Numbered from the stretch's first letter, positions 8,998-18,440 are shown. The stretch is 23,609 bases of DNA from Rhizophagus sp. LPA8_4_AMF (GCA_021464525.1 JADRCO010001010.1:1-23609); one strand, 5' to 3'. The notes: generated by a model from the sequence alone, not told the origin. A program made the numbers and translations.

Positions 8998-9060
8998 TAA
9001 CCCGGGTTACCTTTTATAAAACGCTATGATGGCGCGACTGGGGGTGCGATGCATTTTTTT
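8998..9060. other. GC-rich patch with perfect 12-bp palindrome
   Basis: TAACCCGGGTTA (8998-9009) is a perfect palindrome, followed by GATGGCGCGACTGGGGGTGC. It lies in the ~210-bp spacer between the two duplication copies and is far richer in GC than anything nearby, which hints at an inserted repeat remnant or a regulatory patch. Confidence 0.3.
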
Positions 9061-9202
9061 ATCTTCGGAAGTGCAGATTTCTGAAAAATTTGGAATTTTT
9101 TTTAGGGAAAATACTTGATTATAATTTCTAGGAAGTCTTTTAATTTGTGAATATATTATTTTTATTGTATGGGTATATTTAATAATAGGATAAAACGGCG
9201 CA

Positions 9203-9696
9203 TGAACCGATCAAGTTTTTTTATCATTTATTATTAAATGTTTATTAAATGGATTATTTTTTAATCGTTAGCGTGATGCAAAACATTTAACCCTAATGAT
9301 CTAATGACCAAATGATAGAACAATTACATTTTATTTAGGGGTACGAATAAAACAATTAATTACATTTTGGGTATGTACATTCAGAACAATTAAAACGATT
9401 TGTGAGTTGTGATTACTTGGAATTTTAAATATTTTATTGTTAAGACATTTTTTTTTATGTTTTTTACATTAATTGAGGCAATATATTCAAGACGCCATTA
9501 AATAATACTATCATAGTAAATGGATGACATTTTTAAATGATTTAATTAAATTTATACAATTCAAGAATGATTTGTAGTTATTTTTTTGAAAATCGATAAT
9601 AATGAAACACTGTTGTATTTACCAAAAATTAGTATATGATGTTCATAATGCTGGTAAAGTGGTAGGAATCACGTGGATTGTTGTTGATCATTCGAA
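9203..9696. repeat. Segmental duplication, copy 2
   Basis: Second copy of the repeat at 8486-8990, shifted by about 717 bp at its left end. Near its right end it carries the anchor GAATCACGTGGATTG followed by TTGTTGATCATTCGAA. No coding frame. Confidence 0.75.
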
Positions 9697-10777
9697 ATTC
9701 TATTTCAGATAACCATATCCGAAACATTCGATTTACTTTTGATAACTCTTCAAAATAATTTGATTGGAAAATTTAATTTTTATTACTTTTAATATAATAT
9801 ATTATATATATATATTATACAAAAGGTAAAGAAAAAGCATCAATCAAATACTTTAATAATTTGTACTTAATATTCTCGGTCATTTATACATTTATAGTAC
9901 ATATTACATACAGATTTTTTAAATTATAAATGAACATGAATTCCATATAATTGAAGATAATTGTACCTGATCCCCATTCAAATTTACCAATGTTGGACTT
10001 TATTCAAAGGCTTTTTTTTTTGAATGAATTTTTTGAATGAATGAATGATTTTCGACATTGTATATCGTAATGATATACTGTTATTTAATGCTGAAAATCA
10101 TTTAAATAACTCCGCAATTCATAAATAATGAATACTTAACATGTAATTGGTTATAAAATATGTAAAAAAAAAAGTAATAAGTCATAAAGATTAAACTGAA
10201 ATGATAAAAAGTATTGGTTTGTTTTTGCACAGTATATTAGTACAAGTACAATATTTAAAAGTATTTATAGTACATATATTTTTTTTTTTTACAGTATTTA
10301 TATTTAAATAGTCATATATGTATTTATGTACAGTATATCAGGGATTCAGGAGCTTCAGGAGTGATGGTAATACGAGTAACACGGGTAATACGGTAACTAA
10401 AAATAAAAGTATACAAAGTATGATATTATTATAATTATAATACGTAAGACAAATATAACCTTCTTTGACAAGTACGACATCTAGTACGACATGACCCTCT
10501 TGTAAGCATATCTTTTATCCTTTATCTTGCCGTAAAATGAGAGTTTGTCTTAAATTTGCCATTGAGAAACAATTTTAAGAATTACGTTTTATTTGATAAC
10601 AAAATAATTGTATTCATTTCTTATAATATTAAAAAAAAATTATTTAAAACTTTTTAATTAAAAAAATAAACAATATTAAGTAAATAAATTAAATAACGGC
10701 TAAATCTATTTGGTAATCTATATGTTGGCAAAGTTTCATTTAACTGTTTTGAAATTTAATAATATACTATTTAGGAA
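9697..10777. other. AT-rich intergenic stretch with simple repeats
   Basis: Holds GAAT repeats (10021-10049), TA-rich runs (9790-9820), a cluster of TACAGTA words (10230-10340), and a short imperfect repeat of GTAAYACGRGTAA type near 10369-10398. No gene supported. Confidence 0.35.
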
Positions 10778-10946
10778 TTTTTTTATGAAAGTAATATCGT
10801 TATTGTACCGCTTATCATTTAAAATATCAATAACGAACGCCTTCTAACCAAATTTCATTAAAATCGAATAAGACTTTTTTTTTTTATGAGAGTAACATCG
10901 TTATCGTACCACTTATCACATATAACGAACGCCTTCTAACCAAATA
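10778..10946. repeat. Short tandem duplication, about 75-80 bp per copy
   Basis: Copy 1 (about 10778-10857) and copy 2 (about 10875-10946) share TTTTTTATGA.AGTAA.ATCGTTAT, GTACC.CTTATCA and ATAACGAACGCCTTCTAACC. Copy 2 lacks about 10 bases in the middle. No coding role seen. Confidence 0.6.
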
Positions 10947-11345
10947 TTATTAACTGTCAAATACAATCATTTCCATTGCATTGCAGTGCATTCTACCGCT
11001 TCTTTTACTTTATTTCAATCCAAAAAATAAAATAACAAAGATACTTTATTATAATATAAACACTATAAAATCATTAATTAGTATAACAATTTTATGATTT
11101 TACACCAATGAAAATCTTCAAAACAAATATCACATTCTAAATTATAGGTAGAACTATTAAAATAATACCAATTATCAGTATATGTATATACTCAATTCAG
11201 TCAGAAAAAGATATGTAGTAATTCCGAAGCGGATGACTATTTATGGAGCATAATAATAAATATAATATAATAAAAAATGTTTACCCCATGTTAATCGTAC
11301 TCTATGTTGTATAATCGTTATACAGTAATTGGCTATGTTTCGGTT
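10947..11345. other. Intergenic stretch downstream of the kinase gene
   Basis: No gene supported. It should include the 3' untranslated region of the kinase gene, which reads leftward into it. Confidence 0.3.
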
Positions 11346-11350
11346 TCCCT

Positions 11351-11367
11351 AGGAATTGATAATTCCT
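11351..11367 (-). other. Hairpin just after the kinase stop codon
   Basis: AGGAATT-gat-AATTCCT is a perfect 7-bp stem with a 3-base loop, starting 4 bases after the predicted stop on the minus strand. It would lie at the very start of the 3' untranslated region. Its role is unknown. Confidence 0.35.
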
Positions 11368-11370
11368 AAT

Positions 11371-13069
11371 TTATAACACACTATCTTCATCTTAATTAAT
11401 ATAATAAATGAATGAATTATATAGCGTTAATAAATTAAAAAATTTTTACACATCATATAATAAAATATTGGTTCTTACCTATTTCAATTTTACAATCACA
11501 AGATTCCGTACAATTATAACATTCCGTAGTTATTCCAATTTTACAATCATAACATTCCGTAGTTATTCCAATTTTACAATCATAACATTCCGTAACTATA
11601 TTAATTTTACATTTCCGTAATTACAAAATTAAGATAAAATTACATAATATAGAATACTTAAAAATTGAACATATACCTGAATCATATTGATATGATGATA
11701 AATCTGAAGAATTTATTGGTTCCGGAAGATTGTTGAAATTTAAAAGTCTACTAGTGTAAAATGCTTGAGGATGTATAGTATATGACGGCAAGGTACCCGC
11801 TTCTTTAATTTGCTTGTTGATCGTAAATTCTTTATTATCAGATTCATGGTATAATTTCATAAATAATTTTTGCAACTCATCCGCTTGGGGTCGCTTTAAA
11901 CTGTCAGCATCCCAACATCGTTGAATTATATTTAATACTAAATCAGGAACATTACTATAATTAACTTTTGGTCTTAACCCTTGACAAATTTCAATAGCTA
12001 ATAATTCATCATGAGCTTTATCATAATAAGGAGGCAATCCTGTACATATTTCATATGCAATAATTCCAAATCCATAAATATCACTTGCTTGAGTATATTT
12101 TTTACCTCTTAAAACTTCAGGTGCCATATAAGGTAATACTCCATATATTTCTTTATTATAATCATTTAAATTTTCTAATTGACATAATCCCAAATCTGTT
12201 ATGTAAGTATAATTATTATGACCATTTAAGATATTACCAGAATGAAAATCACAATGAATTAATTCATTATTATGAATATATTTAAGACCAGCTGCAATCC
12301 TTCGTAAAATATCTAATTTTTCATTCCATTTCAACAAATTAAAATTATCATTTAAATACTGCCTTAAGCTACCATTCCTTGCACGTATCATCACCATCAT
12401 AAAGGTATTTGTTTTAGGATTTTTAGTAATACCATAACAACGAGTTATATAGATTGAATTAATCATAACATTCAATTGAATCTTTGTCAATGATAAATAA
12501 TAAATTTAGAATTTAGAATTTAAAAAAAAAATAATTAATTTATATAAAAAGTGTTATTTAGAACTTACTTCTCTTAAAAATTCTTCAGAATTATGTAAAC
12601 ATTTTAAAGCGACCATTAAATCATCTTGACCATATTTGTCTCTTTTCCATTGATTATTATCAGAATCCCAACTTTGTATATATCCATCCTTCCAAATTGC
12701 TTCATAAGTAATTCCAAATCCTCCTTTAGCTAAATATTTTACATCTTTGAATCTATCAAAATCTATCCATTCTATAATTTCCCTATGATTTTGAGCTTTT
12801 AATTGTGCATTTTGAATAAATTTATCAATATCATTATTTCCACTAGTCCAATTTTTGAAATTTTGACGAAAATTACATTTACATAAATGATAACTCATAT
12901 TTGGAATTTTACATTCTTTACATAAACCATTATATTTATAACGTTTTCTTAATTCTTCATCAAATATTAGATTATTAATTAACAAATTTTGTTCTTTTGT
13001 TAAATTTTCATGATCAAAATCTTTTATTTGATAAAATATATAATAAGAGAACTTAATTTCTTCTATCAT
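11371..13069 (-). CDS. TKL-like protein kinase with Cys-rich repeat tail (4 exons)
   Basis: Predicted exons on the minus strand: 13069-12569, 12481-11677, 11595-11479 and 11390-11371, giving 480 residues. Residues 23-65 form the module LTKEQNLLINNL to C50/C53/C63/C65, a probable zinc cluster. The kinase domain has a Gly loop (GGFG at 116-119), VALK Lys156, a helix-C Glu167 at the first splice junction, HCDFHSGN (243-250), DLG (263-265, in place of DFG), APE (287-289), SDIYGFG with Asp301 and RCWDADSLKRP. All catalytic positions are present, so activity is likely. Substrates are unknown; cytoplasmic signalling is an inference. Residues 436-480 form a tail with eight cysteines. The 5' end is uncertain: the frame stays open to ATG 13348 through a duplicated copy of the first exon. 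Such kinases are massively expanded in Rhizophagus. Confidence 0.75.
11391..11478 (-). other. Kinase intron 3 (88 bp, phase 1)
   Basis: Donor GTAAGAACC follows KIEI plus one base; the acceptor TAATTAAG precedes ATGAAGATAG. The last exon adds DEDSVL and a TAA. Phase and length match the other two introns. Confidence 0.55.
11497..11595 (-). repeat. 33-bp tandem repeats inside kinase exon 3
   Basis: Two nearly identical 33-bp units code for (V/T)TECYDCKIGI; a third, altered unit gives TTECYNCTES, followed by CDCKIEI. The unit length is a multiple of three, so copies can be gained or lost without breaking the frame. Confidence 0.8.
11596..11676 (-). other. Kinase intron 2 (81 bp, phase 1)
   Basis: The donor is GTATATG after YQYDS plus one base; the acceptor ATATAG precedes TTACGG. 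Reading through instead gives a short hydrophobic end and a stop at 11621. The spliced frame enters the Cys-rich repeats, which supports splicing. Confidence 0.65.
12482..12568 (-). other. Kinase intron 1 (87 bp, phase 0)
   Basis: Donor GTAAGT follows the codon for Glu in EEFLRE; the acceptor ...GACAAAG precedes ATT. Splicing joins EEFLRE to IQLNVM, restoring a normal helix C and the following strand. Without it the frame stops after REVSSK. Confidence 0.8.
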
Positions 13070-13249
13070 ATTTAACAAGAAGGATAGATTAAAAATTATG
13101 AAATTTAAAAAAAAGGTCAATATCCTAACGATAATATTTTCATGATCAAAATCTTTTATTTCATAATAATCAGGGGACATAATTTCTTTCATTATATTTA
13201 ACAAGAAAGGTACATTGAAAATTATGAAAAAAAGAACGATATCCTTTTT
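13004..13249 (-). repeat. Tandem duplication of the kinase 5' end
   Basis: Unit A (13004-13133) covers the start of the kinase frame and unit B (13136-13249) lies directly upstream of it. Both carry ATTTTCATGATCAAAATC, then CTTT/TTCT with ATTTAACAAGAA, and an ATCCT tail. In protein terms both read IKDFDHEN preceded by F..LLN(M/I)...EI. A possible start codon is therefore present in each copy. Confidence 0.65.
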
Positions 13250-13268
13250 ATAATAATTAAACATTAAT

Positions 13269-13357
13269 TGAAATACAGAAGATTCTATTATCGGACGATA
13301 TCCTTTTATAATAACGTTAATTGAAATAACAGAAATTTCTATTATCATGGTCACCGG
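13269..13357. repeat. Direct repeat left of the palindrome
   Basis: Contains GAAATACAGAAGATTC, CTATTATCGGACGATATCC and TGGTCACCGG, all found again in order at 13655-13733. A further half copy (13237-13296) lies to the left, so this is a small nested tandem array. Confidence 0.7.
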
Positions 13358-13367
13358 ACGGCGGACG

Positions 13368-13654
13368 CCCTATAAAAAAAGCAGATATATACTGAAAGAT
13401 ACGTTTTGTATACTGAGAGATACGTCTAGATACGTCTAGATACGTTTTGAGATACGGAAAAATGCACAATTCCGTATCTCACATGATACGTTTTTTCAGT
13501 ATCTCCGTATACAACACGTATCTTGCAAGATACGGAATTGCGCATTTTTCGTATCTCAAAACGTATCTAGACGTATCTAGACGTATCTAGGCGCATCTCT
13601 CAGTATACAAACGTATCTTTCAGTATAAAAAACTGATCTACTTTTTTTATAGGG
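13368..13654. mobile_element. 287-bp near-perfect palindromic element
   Basis: The left arm (13368-13479) and right arm (13528-13654) are inverted copies; both start CCCTATAAAAAAAG and carry ACTGAAAGATACGTTT, TATACTGAGAGAT, two or three copies of CTAGATACGT, and TTGAGATACG. The centre (13480-13527) still repeats GATACG words. No coding frame is present. If transcribed it would form a long hairpin RNA. It lies about 300 bp upstream of the favoured kinase start, so it is in the promoter or 5' leader region. Target-site duplication is unclear because the flanks are themselves repeats. Confidence 0.75.
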
Positions 13655-13733
13655 TGAAATACAGAAGATTCTATTATCGGACGATATCCTTTTATAGTTG
13701 AAATACAGAAATTTTTATTATCGTGGTCACCGG
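13655..13733. repeat. Direct repeat right of the palindrome
   Basis: Partner of 13269-13357. It ends GTGGTCACCGG and is followed by TTTTTTTGTAGGG, a decayed echo of the palindrome's own right end TTTTTTTATAGGG. The palindrome and its flank may thus have been duplicated together. Confidence 0.7.
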
Positions 13734-15110
13734 TTTTTTTGTAGGGTTTGAAATTACGATTTTGATAATTAAAATCAAAAATTATAAAAATTCAAGAATC
13801 AAAGATAATCAAAAAAAATTATAAAAGTCGTCACCTGTCAAGTTCTGATATGATTATTTAAAGCGTATTATAATAATCGGGGTAATATATGTGATACAAC
13901 TCAATAATAAATCATGTGGAAAACCTATCAAAATATCAAAAGCCACAAAAAATTCGGGGACTGTAAACTAAAGTAATACAACTATGAAAACTACTGTAAT
14001 TGTGTAAATTACATCTCGTGTACCAAGTACTGTATGTGAGACGTTCTTCAACTGAATATTATATGTAACACAATACAGTATATGCGAGTCGAGAATGTGG
14101 GCGGATCCTGACCATGTGATATATTTAGGGGTAACATAATTGATACTGGATAATGTATGTATAATTAAACAGTAAACACTTTTTGAACACTGTGACAAAT
14201 AATATGGACCGGTCTAGACCTTCAATTTATAGTAAAAAATATATTTAGATCAACGATTGCAACTAATTATCACAAACATGGTGTCACGCATACAGTACGT
14301 GGTATTCGGTAAACGTACCATGGTATCATGAACCATACGACCATACGCATGATAACATAATTACCATAGCATGCTTCACGATTTGCACACAGCATTAGTA
14401 AATCTTCCACGTACGTGATAAAAACATATGATTAGCTGGTTTAAAATTACCAAGGAATCTCAGTCGTGGAAATAATTTTTATTTACAATACTCGCAATAA
14501 ACAATCTCCTGAAATGTAACATAATAAAGTATTAAAGTTTTATTAATTAACTACTCAACATACTTTTTATCTGTATTCTAATAAATCCGCAATTATGAAT
14601 TATGATAAAGATAATTATTATTTTGAAAACTAATAAATAAGATTAAGAGTGACACGATACAAATAAAGAAAATTAAAGAACTTTTTGATGATTTATTACG
14701 CGTATCTAGAACATAATTATTCATGCATTCATTGAAATTTGAAATTTATTAAAATTGGAACTAGAATTAGAATTTTGGAATTTTGGAATTTTTTTCACAT
14801 GAAAAGATGAAATTATTTTATTTTTTTTTTGTTTTGGCACTTAAAAAAAATAAAAATAAAAATAAAAATAAAGTAAAATAAAAATTAAAAATATTTTTTA
14901 AAGTTAATTCTTTTGATCTACAAAAAAAGAAATGGCATGTAGATCAAATAAACAGATTTTCCCTCATATTTACCGTGCATCAGAAGAAGTAAACCATTGA
15001 AATATTAACATTTTAATACATTTTAATATTATGTTTATCATAAACAAAAGCTCGGTTAATATCGGTTAATATGAGTTAATATTAGTTTGATATAGTTTAA
15101 TTTCTGATAT
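13734..15110. other. Intergenic stretch upstream of the kinase gene
   Basis: No supported gene. A GC-richer zone (13990-14420) has several TACAGTA/TACTGTA words and CGTACCATGGTATCATG-type small palindromes. A 76-codon minus-strand frame at 13968-14198 has no domain features and is treated as chance. (AAAAT)n runs at 14848-14880. Confidence 0.35.
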
Positions 15111-15159
15111 GATTGATGTGATTGATTGATTTTTGATTGATTGATGTATTGATTGATGT
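15111..15159. repeat. Imperfect (GATT)n repeat
   Basis: GATTGATGTGATTGATTGAT and similar units over about 49 bp; just upstream (about 15050-15095) is a degenerate CGGTTAATAT repeat. Confidence 0.7.
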
Positions 15160-16267
15160 TAAACAAACAAATTCAAAAAAAAAAAGAGGAAATTTAAGAG
15201 GAGAAAAAAAAAAAAATAAAAAAAAATAAAATTAAAGTGCATTGGATTATTTCATTAACTTATTTGGGGATAAATTATTTTAAATTGTTATTGTGAATTA
15301 GGAAATTTAAAAAGACCCTTTTATTTTTTATTATGGGATGACAGTTACACAAACATTTTACAATGTATTATTGTGCATTAAAATAAAAAATTACGTACTT
15401 TTTTTTGTACGTTCTAGTTTTTTAGTTTTTAGTTAAACTCTCTTACGTAAAAAAAAAAAAAAATATTTAAAAAAATAAATAAAATAATAAAAAACAGCAA
15501 AACAGATGGCAAAGGAAGAAATAATGCATAAATAAAAATAAATAAACAAATAATAATTAATAATAATTAAATAATTTAAAATAATAATAAAAAATAAAAT
15601 AAAAATATAATTATTTGGCAATATTAAATTTTTAGGTCATTTTTGAGGTTCCAGATTGCTCTTTTTTTCCCTTTTTTTTTTTTAACTTGAATTAAGGATG
15701 CTGAACCAATTCGCGGGTAAGTGGTTTGTTTATATTTGGTTAGACAAAATTAAGAACCCTTGATCACAAGCTTTATTTAAACAATGCTTTTTTTAGTTTT
15801 TTTTTGTGACATGCTTGGCACATATGGTCATTAACATGTTACATTGGGATGTTCCATCAACAAAACTACGTATAAAAATTTACTAGTAGAGATTTTTCTA
15901 TAATAAACTATAATTTATTATAGTTTAAATTCGTTTTATAAGAAATTTTCTATTAAAAAATGATTCATCATCAAACTTTGATAACTCTGGACTCTTCTTA
16001 CCAATTTCATTTCAAATTTCGCGAAAGTACTCTAAGTATCTATCTCTTTCATAAAATAGATAGTTTTTTTCAAAAAAAGTCATTAACATTTCGAAAACAA
16101 TAAATTAAACCTTCAAACAAGGAAAAAAAAAAATTTTCTTGAGAATTTACGTAAAAATCGCTCATTTAATATTTCTTAAGGTTATAATTTATTTGTTTAA
16201 ATCATTTGTATTGCTCAAATATTAATATAACGAGTTATCTAATTTTAAAAGGTTTCGGATAATTTAA
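15160..16267. other. AT-rich intergenic stretch
   Basis: Contains long A/T runs, the hairpin-like TTACGTAC-t-run-GTACGT (15392-15413), and AAACTATAATTTATTATAGTTT (15907-15928). At 15690-15712 a poly-T acceptor-like context and GGGTAAGT donor-like context bracket a ~20-base GC-richer piece, but this is too little to call an exon. Confidence 0.3.
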
Positions 16268-16480
16268 TGGGAAGAAGAATCAACCGTTACAATTTTACAG
16301 GATGATGGAAGTGGATCCAATTATTTGATAAATATGTCTAAAAAAATTAATAATTATAATTATATTTATAAACTCTGTATATATTGCAATTTTAAATATC
16401 CGGCAAAAATTCAAATTGATCAGTTAACTGGCATACTTTTTTACGAAAAAGTGAGAAAAAACAAGTTTCATTTTATTTAA
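16268..16480 (+). CDS. Possible small protein or exon with CxxC, unrecognised
   Basis: A 70-codon frame opens after TAA at 16265-16267 and ends at TAA 16478-16480. The first ATG (16334) gives 48 residues starting MSKKINNYNYIYKLCIYCNF and continuing KYPAKIQIDQLTGILFYEKV. The upstream part, WEEESTVTILQDDGSGSNYL, also looks coding, so this may be an exon rather than a complete gene. The LCIYCNFKYPAK stretch recalls the first half of a zinc finger, as in BED-type domains, but the matching His/Cys pair is not seen. It converges with the F-box gene on the other strand, whose stop lies 278 bp further right. Confidence 0.35.
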   Translation, partial: WEEESTVTILQDDGSGSNYLINMSKKINNYNYIYKLCIYCNFKYPAKIQIDQLTGILFYEKVRKNKFHFI

Positions 16481-16757
16481 AGAAAGAAATACAAAAAATA
16501 TAAAAAAAAAACAAACTAAATCTTTTTTTTTTTTTTTTTTGTTTTAAAAATAAAAGAGTGAAAAAAACTTTTTTTTTTTTTGAATTTATTTTTTTATTTT
16601 TGAATTTTTTTTTTTATACATTTTGATAATTATATTATAATATATATTATGCGCGTGTTTAATTCTACTTAAAACTTTGAAACTTGATAATAAAAAAGAA
16701 AATTACAAGTAAATAATTTGTCTCTTTTTTTTTTTTTTTGTGAAAATTAGAAAATAT
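16481..16757. other. Spacer with long T runs
   Basis: Dominated by T homopolymers; it probably holds the 3' untranslated region of the F-box gene, which reads leftward into it. Confidence 0.35.
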
Positions 16758-18398
16758 TTAAATAGGTTCTTGAAACCAATCAGGAGTGGAACCAATAATT
16801 CTGTAGGATCCCTTTTTCTTATTATTTGTAAACTTTTCTAAAAGGGATTTACTTAGTTTCAATGTTTTTAAACTACCCATCTTATTACAATAATCGCTAA
16901 TTAATAAAGGAAATTTTTTATTAATTTCTTGAACATTAAATAATTCTAATGTATTTAGGTGTACAAAACATCCACTTAAAAATACTTTAAGTAATTCTTG
17001 GGTGATCGAAAGATTAAATGATAAATGGTTTAAAGATAATGGAAGGGAATGTGCCAATTGGTCAATCATTTGTTCTGTAAATAATGTATATTCCTCTCTA
17101 GGAGATTCAATATACAAATATTTTAAACTTGACATGACTGACATCACTTTACTAAATCTCATAATCGTTTGAGATTTAATTATTATACGTAAATGGGTCA
17201 AATTCCCCGAATATTTTTTTAAATTTACAAATATCTCGGGACAAAAATATTTGCAAGAAAACATTTCCAAATTGGTTGAAATTAATTGTAATAATAAACA
17301 AATTTCGGATTCATCATGTTCTGAATAATTGGTTTGATTTTGTAAGTAACAAAGATTTTTAATGGAAAATTTTACTCCTTCATATTTAACCATCGGTATA
17401 AAATCATTCTTATGAAATTCTTTCACTTCTAATGTATTTAAATTATAACAAACAGATAACAACTCTATAAGAGTACTTAATCTGAATTTACCATCTAATT
17501 TTAAATGGTTTAAAGTATGAGCTTGAGTTGCTAATGCATTAAAAATAATTTTATCCGATTGTCGTATCCAAATTTCATTAATCTCAAAACTGGTTAAAAT
17601 TTTTTGAGATTTTATTAAATTTGCGATCGAATTATATATCGCTTGGATATTAAAATCCTTGCGTTTTATATGAAATGAAAGGTATCTAATATTTGTCGCC
17701 GATTTTGATATATTTAAAAAAAGATTCGGCCATGTCACTTTGTATATTTCATCTTTAATACAAAATCCGTTAAATTTAAATGATGTCATCTTATTAAGAG
17801 CGTTATATTCGTTTACATTTTCTTTATTTCTTCCAAATAATGATAATGAATGATCCAAGGTTAAAATGATTTGACTTGACAGGTGAGACCTATAATAATC
17901 AAACCTTCTGATCCCCCTTGATCGTGTGAAAATCATATTGATGATCACATTTGAAATGATCACCCTTTTCTCATGCATGCAAAGGAAATCCACTTCGTTT
18001 CCTGTGGTAAAATCTTCTACAGCAACCGCAAAGTTGTTGTAGTTAAATGTTAATAAAAAGGCCCCATAATTAAATAGGGGTCTAGGTAATTGTGGTATGC
18101 GAATATTTTGTTCGCATAATAATGACTTTTCGTGCTCATCTAAACATGTTATATAAGTACGAATGGCAAAGTATCCGTATTCATTTCGTTTTAAAAACGG
18201 GTCACTCCAAAGGATAGGCATAACCAATCTACACCATAATCTGCATACTAAGATGCAAGATAGTAAAGTTGTTCGATCATCACTAAGATGACGGAATATC
18301 TCATCTAATACATCAGGAATTAGGGATGGTTTTGATTTCGTTAATTTTGGAAACGAAGGAAATTTTAATTTATATGACACTCTTTTTGAAACCTTCAT
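16758..18398 (-). CDS. F-box protein with leucine-rich C-terminal region
   Basis: A single 546-residue frame from ATG 18398. Residues 26-68 are a clear F-box: LIPDVLDEIFRHLSDDRT, then LLSCILVCRLWCRLVMPILW. In this family the F-box binds Skp1 of an SCF ubiquitin ligase, while the rest picks the substrate; the target here is unknown. From about residue 235 the sequence has spaced leucine-rich stretches typical of irregular LRRs in fungal F-box proteins: TLNHLKLDG, NLNTLEVKEF, LTHLRIII, SLKYLYIESP, LNHLSFNLSI, LNTLELFNV and SLKTLKLSKS. A basic N-terminus (MKVSKRVSYKLKF) precedes the F-box. Length and layout are usual for the expanded F-box sets of Rhizophagus. The gene appears intact and intronless. 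Confidence 0.88.
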   Translation of the reverse strand: MKVSKRVSYKLKFPSFPKLTKSKPSLIPDVLDEIFRHLSDDRTTLLSCILVCRLWCRLVMPILWSDPFLKRNEYGYFAIRTYITCLDEHEKSLLCEQNIRIPQLPRPLFNYGAFLLTFNYNNFAVAVEDFTTGNEVDFLCMHEKRVIISNVIINMIFTRSRGIRRFDYYRSHLSSQIILTLDHSLSLFGRNKENVNEYNALNKMTSFKFNGFCIKDEIYKVTWPNLFLNISKSATNIRYLSFHIKRKDFNIQAIYNSIANLIKSQKILTSFEINEIWIRQSDKIIFNALATQAHTLNHLKLDGKFRLSTLIELLSVCYNLNTLEVKEFHKNDFIPMVKYEGVKFSIKNLCYLQNQTNYSEHDESEICLLLQLISTNLEMFSCKYFCPEIFVNLKKYSGNLTHLRIIIKSQTIMRFSKVMSVMSSLKYLYIESPREEYTLFTEQMIDQLAHSLPLSLNHLSFNLSITQELLKVFLSGCFVHLNTLELFNVQEINKKFPLLISDYCNKMGSLKTLKLSKSLLEKFTNNKKKGSYRIIGSTPDWFQEPI

Positions 18399-18436
18399 TA
18401 TTGTTTATTTTAAGAATGAATTATAATTGTTATAAG

Positions 18437-18440
<4 letters not shown>

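Noticed and set aside
11408-11620. 70-codon plus-strand frame with repeated FTIITFRSYSN
   Set aside because: It is the antisense of the repeat-bearing kinase exon 3; the minus-strand reading fits splice sites, phase and kinase tail.
12085-12285. 66-codon plus-strand frame
   Set aside because: Antisense shadow of the kinase catalytic domain.
13968-14198. 76-codon minus-strand frame
   Set aside because: No recognisable features, in an intergenic zone with small palindromes; likely chance.
15433-15621. 62-codon minus-strand frame of F, I and Y
   Set aside because: Product of A/T runs only.
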